Shown here: positions 20,850 to 23,580 of the stretch, piece by piece
How the letters are laid out: each line of letters starts with the position of its first letter
Position numbering within the stretch: position 1 is the stretch's first letter
IMG/VR virus record: IMGVR_UViG_3300048800_000176
Coordinates: 1 to 23,580 of that record
Strand: one strand, 5' to 3'
Length of the DNA stretch: 23,580 nt
DNA from: a virus
Made by a program: the position numbers and the translations under genes
The notes under the pieces: model-generated
Told to the model about the DNA's origin: nothing
What the model saw: the letters and a program-made list of their open reading frames with translations, nothing else
Databases searched by the model: none

Positions 20850-21456
20850 TTACACGCCGGATTTCTACGAGATAATCCGTGAAGGATGCCGAAGCTCAGC
20901 AGAAATTGTTGTGCCCCGAGTCCTCGATTATATGCCCCCGATAAAAAGCGTGATCGACGTGGGATGCGGAGAAGGATGGTGGGGAAAAGCTTTTCGAGAC
21001 AACGGTTGTGAGACCGTGCTCGGGCTCGACGGCGGGTACGTAACCCCAGTGATCCCTTCTATTGGGGCGGATCTTGAATCCACACTCCCAGAAGTAGGAA
21101 CATTCGATCTTGCTGTTTGCTTGGAGGTTGCAGAACATCTTTCTCCATCGAGAGCTGAATCTTTCGTCGCTGAGCTTTGCATCCTTTCACCAATTGTTTT
21201 CTTCTCGGCAGCAGTTCCAGGTCAAGGGGGCGCAGGTCATCTGAATGAGCAACCGATTACATACTGGGTAAGACTGTTCAATATGCAAGGGTTCTGGTGC
21301 TCAGACGCGATTCGATGGGCAGTCTGGGAAGACAAGGGTGTTGAAGTGTGGTATCGGCAGAATATGTTTTTAGCGTCCAAAGGGTTTCTGTCTGAAGCGT
21401 CGAGAATCTGTGATGTCATTCACCCATTCCTTTTTGATGCGAGGAGAAGAGCATGA
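20836..21456 (+). CDS. SAM-dependent methyltransferase
   Basis: The 206-aa product has motif I as VIDVGCGEGWWG (39-50) and motif post-I LGLDGG (62-67), then FDLAVCLEVAEHL (90-102), the order of a class I methyltransferase of the Methyltransf_11/23 kind. The GTG at 20836 with GGAGC upstream is chosen; an in-frame ATG at 20611 would lie wholly inside the previous gene. Its position among glycosyltransferases suggests O- or C-methylation of a sugar or of a modified base. Confidence 0.85.
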   Translation: MSDTDYTPDFYEIIREGCRSSAEIVVPRVLDYMPPIKSVIDVGCGEGWWGKAFRDNGCETVLGLDGGYVTPVIPSIGADLESTLPEVGTFDLAVCLEVAEHLSPSRAESFVAELCILSPIVFFSAAVPGQGGAGHLNEQPITYWVRLFNMQGFWCSDAIRWAVWEDKGVEVWYRQNMFLASKGFLSEASRICDVIHPFLFDARRRA

Positions 21457-22229
21457 GCGTTTTCGGAGTGTCAATGTGCAAAGATGAGTGCGACATCATC
21501 GGTCACACAGTCTCGTGGATGCTCACGCAGGTTGACAAGATCATCATCGCCGACAACGGTTCGACTGATGGCACGATCGAGATCCTCGATTCTTTCCCTA
21601 TGGATCGCGTCATCGTGAAGCACGACCGCGATGTCGCGTACTACCAGAGTCAGAAGATGACGAAGCTTGCGCAGGAAGCGGCTGACTGTGGAGCTGACTG
21701 GATAATCCCTTTCGACTCAGATGAAATCTGGTATTCGCCGTTCGGTCATATCGTGGACGTGCTCGCTGAGCACCCTACAGTGTCGGTTGTGCGAGCGCCT
21801 CTTTACGATCATGTTGCTACGGCGGTTGATCCTAACGATCCAGACCCTGTGCGCAGGATTGGGTGGCGCCGGAGGGATCCAGTTCCGATAGAAAAGATCG
21901 CCTGCCGTTCTCGCCCCCCGCTTACGATTCATCAAGGGAACCATAGTCTTGATTACGGTGAGACGATCAAGGACATCCTTGTTGTGCGTCACTTCCCATA
22001 CAGATCAGTGGAGCAGTTCGTCAAAAAGGTTAGGAACGGGTCTGCGGCATACGCCGCAGCGACTGATCTTCCCGAAGAGGCCGGCAAGCATTGGCGCGAC
22101 TACGGGCGCCTGCTGGAATCTGGGGGCGAAGAGTCTATCGAGGAAGTCTTCCTCGCTTGGTTCTGGTCTGAGAACCCGGCTGCGGATCCGACATTGATTT
22201 ACGATCCAATCAACGATGGGATCGTGTAG
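21453..22229 (+). CDS. Glycosyltransferase family 2 protein 5
   Basis: The 258-aa product is the most typical of the group: VSMCKDECDIIGH (6-18), a DNGSTDGT motif (34-41), DSDE (88-91) in FDSDEIW, and a conserved-looking HFPYRSVEQF (~180-190). This is the Glyco_tranf_2_4 type without membrane spans. The ATG overlaps the methyltransferase stop as ATGA. The primase starts 2 bases after its stop, with a GTG codon. Confidence 0.88.
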   Translation: MSVFGVSMCKDECDIIGHTVSWMLTQVDKIIIADNGSTDGTIEILDSFPMDRVIVKHDRDVAYYQSQKMTKLAQEAADCGADWIIPFDSDEIWYSPFGHIVDVLAEHPTVSVVRAPLYDHVATAVDPNDPDPVRRIGWRRRDPVPIEKIACRSRPPLTIHQGNHSLDYGETIKDILVVRHFPYRSVEQFVKKVRNGSAAYAAATDLPEEAGKHWRDYGRLLESGGEESIEEVFLAWFWSENPAADPTLIYDPINDGIV

Positions 22230-22231
22230 CT

Positions 22232-23290
22232 GTGGCTTCGGAGTCTCTACCGTGGGTGAACGCCTACGACCTTCTCGAGAACACGGGAGCACGCAATCTA
22301 AGTCAGTCGGGTTCTGAGATAACGTTCTCGTGCTTCTCTAATAACCACGCGCACGGGGATGCTGTCCCTTCAGCCGGGATGAACGCTAGAACGACATTGT
22401 GGAGATGTCGTAGCCCGAACTGTGGATTGAGAGGCAACGCAGCCGATTACCTCGCGGGATTGAAAGGGTATACACGATCAGAGGCGATGCGTATCCTTCA
22501 AGAACGTTATGGCGGACCTGAAATTTCTTCTGAGCCCGGAGCGTTGGAGGCGGAAGTCAATAGCATCCGAAGCTCTTACAAGCAGATGGATGAGGGTAGG
22601 ATCACACCACAAGAAAGTGATCTCGCGCAATTCAAGATCCCCTGGATGAGTTTGAAGTCTCCGTTATCTGGTCCGGTTGTGTATTTGCTACAACGCGGAT
22701 TCAACACGAGAACACTTGACTCGTGGCAAATCGGGTATGACTCTCTTTCAGATCGCATCACGATTCCTGTTCATGACGAGAATGGGAATATCGTCGGGAT
22801 CAAAGGGCGCGCTTGGCGACCGGAAGTTCAACCACGGTATATCTCACTCGGGCATCAGGTTAGTCAATCGTTTTCGAGATATAACTTTCACACGTATCAT
22901 AAGAGTCAGTTCGTCTATGGTTTGCACAAACTTAGCGATGTTCATACGCTTCTTTTAGTGGAAGGCGAGTTGAACGCAATGGCCTTGCACCAGATGGGGA
23001 TGAAGAATGCTGTTGCTGTCGCCGGGTCAGAATTTTCCAAGCGTCAATGCGATCTGATCGTCTCGAATGCTGAGGCAGTCTGCATCTTCTTCGATCAGGA
23101 TCTGGCAGGTAAAGCTGGTGCGAAAAAGGTCGCGGGAATGCTCGATGAGCATATCCCAGTGTCGATCGTAGAAAAAGCTCACGGAGATGCGGCTTCCGCG
23201 CTCGAGGCGCGCACAGCATACGGCGCCAGTGACGTGTGGAAATGGGTTGCAGACGCTAGATCATGGTTAGAAATCTATGCGGGATGCTAG
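22232..23290 (+). CDS. DnaG-like primase with zinc finger and TOPRIM domain
   Basis: The 352-aa product has an N-terminal zinc finger (C34, H39 or H41, C59, C64), a linker, and a TOPRIM domain with LLLVEGELNAM (E245) and FFDQDLAG (D288 and D290), the metal-binding residues of DnaG. It makes RNA primers for replication and pairs with the DnaB-like helicase. The finger has the CHCC spacing typical of bacterial and phage primases. It is shorter than host DnaG because it lacks the helicase-binding C-terminus. The start is GTG with no strong ribosome site, so coupled translation from the glycosyltransferase is likely. Confidence 0.92.
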   Translation: MASESLPWVNAYDLLENTGARNLSQSGSEITFSCFSNNHAHGDAVPSAGMNARTTLWRCRSPNCGLRGNAADYLAGLKGYTRSEAMRILQERYGGPEISSEPGALEAEVNSIRSSYKQMDEGRITPQESDLAQFKIPWMSLKSPLSGPVVYLLQRGFNTRTLDSWQIGYDSLSDRITIPVHDENGNIVGIKGRAWRPEVQPRYISLGHQVSQSFSRYNFHTYHKSQFVYGLHKLSDVHTLLLVEGELNAMALHQMGMKNAVAVAGSEFSKRQCDLIVSNAEAVCIFFDQDLAGKAGAKKVAGMLDEHIPVSIVEKAHGDAASALEARTAYGASDVWKWVADARSWLEIYAGC

Positions 23291-23351
23291 TCTTTCAAAA
23301 CAACCAACGATGCCCGACGCGGGCGCCGATCAACTAGAAGGAAGGGTAGAA

Positions 23352-23580
23352 ATGGCATCAGGAGCGCAATCCTACGAGCGCAAGGCGCAGACTAAGGAGA
23401 ATCAGAAGAAAGCGCGTGAGGATAGGGATTCCACGCAAGCATTGTTCACGAACAATTTTTATCTTCGCGACAAGGAGTTTGCGGTTGTCAGATTTTTGGA
23501 GCAGGGAGACGATCTCTCGTTCGCTGACACGCATCGGGTTCCAGTGCAGGGTGCGAAAAAGTCGTACTTCCGTGATTTCG
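23352..23580 (+). CDS. Unknown replication-cluster protein, 5' part (runs off window)
   Basis: The ATG at 23352 has GGAAGGG about 7 bases upstream. The first 76 residues are shown, with a lysine- and glutamate-rich helix (~9-26) and then a beta-rich part beginning at FYLRDKEFAVVRFLEQGDD (~36-54). This recalls the N-terminus of small phage DNA-binding or single-strand-binding proteins found after primase, but no motif proves it. The remainder is outside the window. Confidence 0.55.
   Translation, partial: MASGAQSYERKAQTKENQKKAREDRDSTQALFTNNFYLRDKEFAVVRFLEQGDDLSFADTHRVPVQGAKKSYFRDF

Noticed and set aside
17794-22229. Classic anti-phage defence island (restriction-modification, CBASS, toxin-antitoxin)
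   Set aside because: No restriction endonuclease, cyclase, effector or toxin motifs were found; the genes are methyltransferase and sugar transferases inside a replication operon.

Overview
The window looks like part of a temperate actinobacteriophage genome, or a prophage of one. It combines a tyrosine integrase, a lysis and tail-tip cassette, and a phage-type replication module. The actinobacterial host is inferred from a DUF1906-type (Rv2525c-like) lysin, the tail protein style and the moderately GC-rich composition; no host gene is visible that would fix it.

Layout, left to right. (1) 1-5749, + strand: a family of pentapeptide-repeat protein (PRP) genes. One is cut by the window edge, one lies at 221-754 and one at 4229-5047. 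They surround a DNA sliding clamp (dnaN-like), an FtsK/SpoIIIE-type ATPase and a tyrosine integrase. A tRNA-Met-like 3' half sits between the clamp and the FtsK gene and is a good candidate for the attP core. Two small unknown genes follow the third PRP. (2) 12618-5661, - strand: a leftward operon. Its order is a coiled-coil plus membrane-anchor protein, two tiny single-span membrane proteins (26 and 23 aa), a membrane-anchored DUF1906-like lysin, a papain-like C1A cysteine peptidase, a holin-like protein, a proline-rich protein, a PD-(D/E)xK-like protein, a 72-aa protein that seems to start at ATT, a small beta-rich protein, and a 674-aa tail protein carrying an SGNH/GDSL esterase domain. (3) 12619-13040: a non-coding control region with a strong + strand promoter and four hairpins leading to the helicase start codon. 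(4) 13041-14522: an SF2 helicase. (5) 14523-15460: a palindrome-rich, partly AT-rich region around a leftward winged-helix protein, a candidate replication origin and operator region. (6) 15461-23580, + strand: small proteins, a DnaB-like helicase, a Dam-type adenine methyltransferase, five glycosyltransferase-like genes interleaved with a SAM methyltransferase, a DnaG-like primase and the start of another gene. Almost all of these overlap by 1-17 bases.

How it fits together: DnaB, primase, SF2 helicase and clamp form a partly self-sufficient replication machine. The Dam-type enzyme, glycosyltransferases and methyltransferase sit inside that replication operon, which suggests modification of phage DNA or of a virion or host glycan. 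The leftward operon would deliver lysis and host-surface degradation.

The least ordinary parts are the PRP cassettes with 60-bp (one superhelical turn) expansions, the lysis cassette with a papain-like peptidase and micro-membrane proteins, the structured RNA region at 12831-13040, the palindrome-rich putative origin, and the glycosyltransferase island. All functions come from motif reading by eye; no database search was run.
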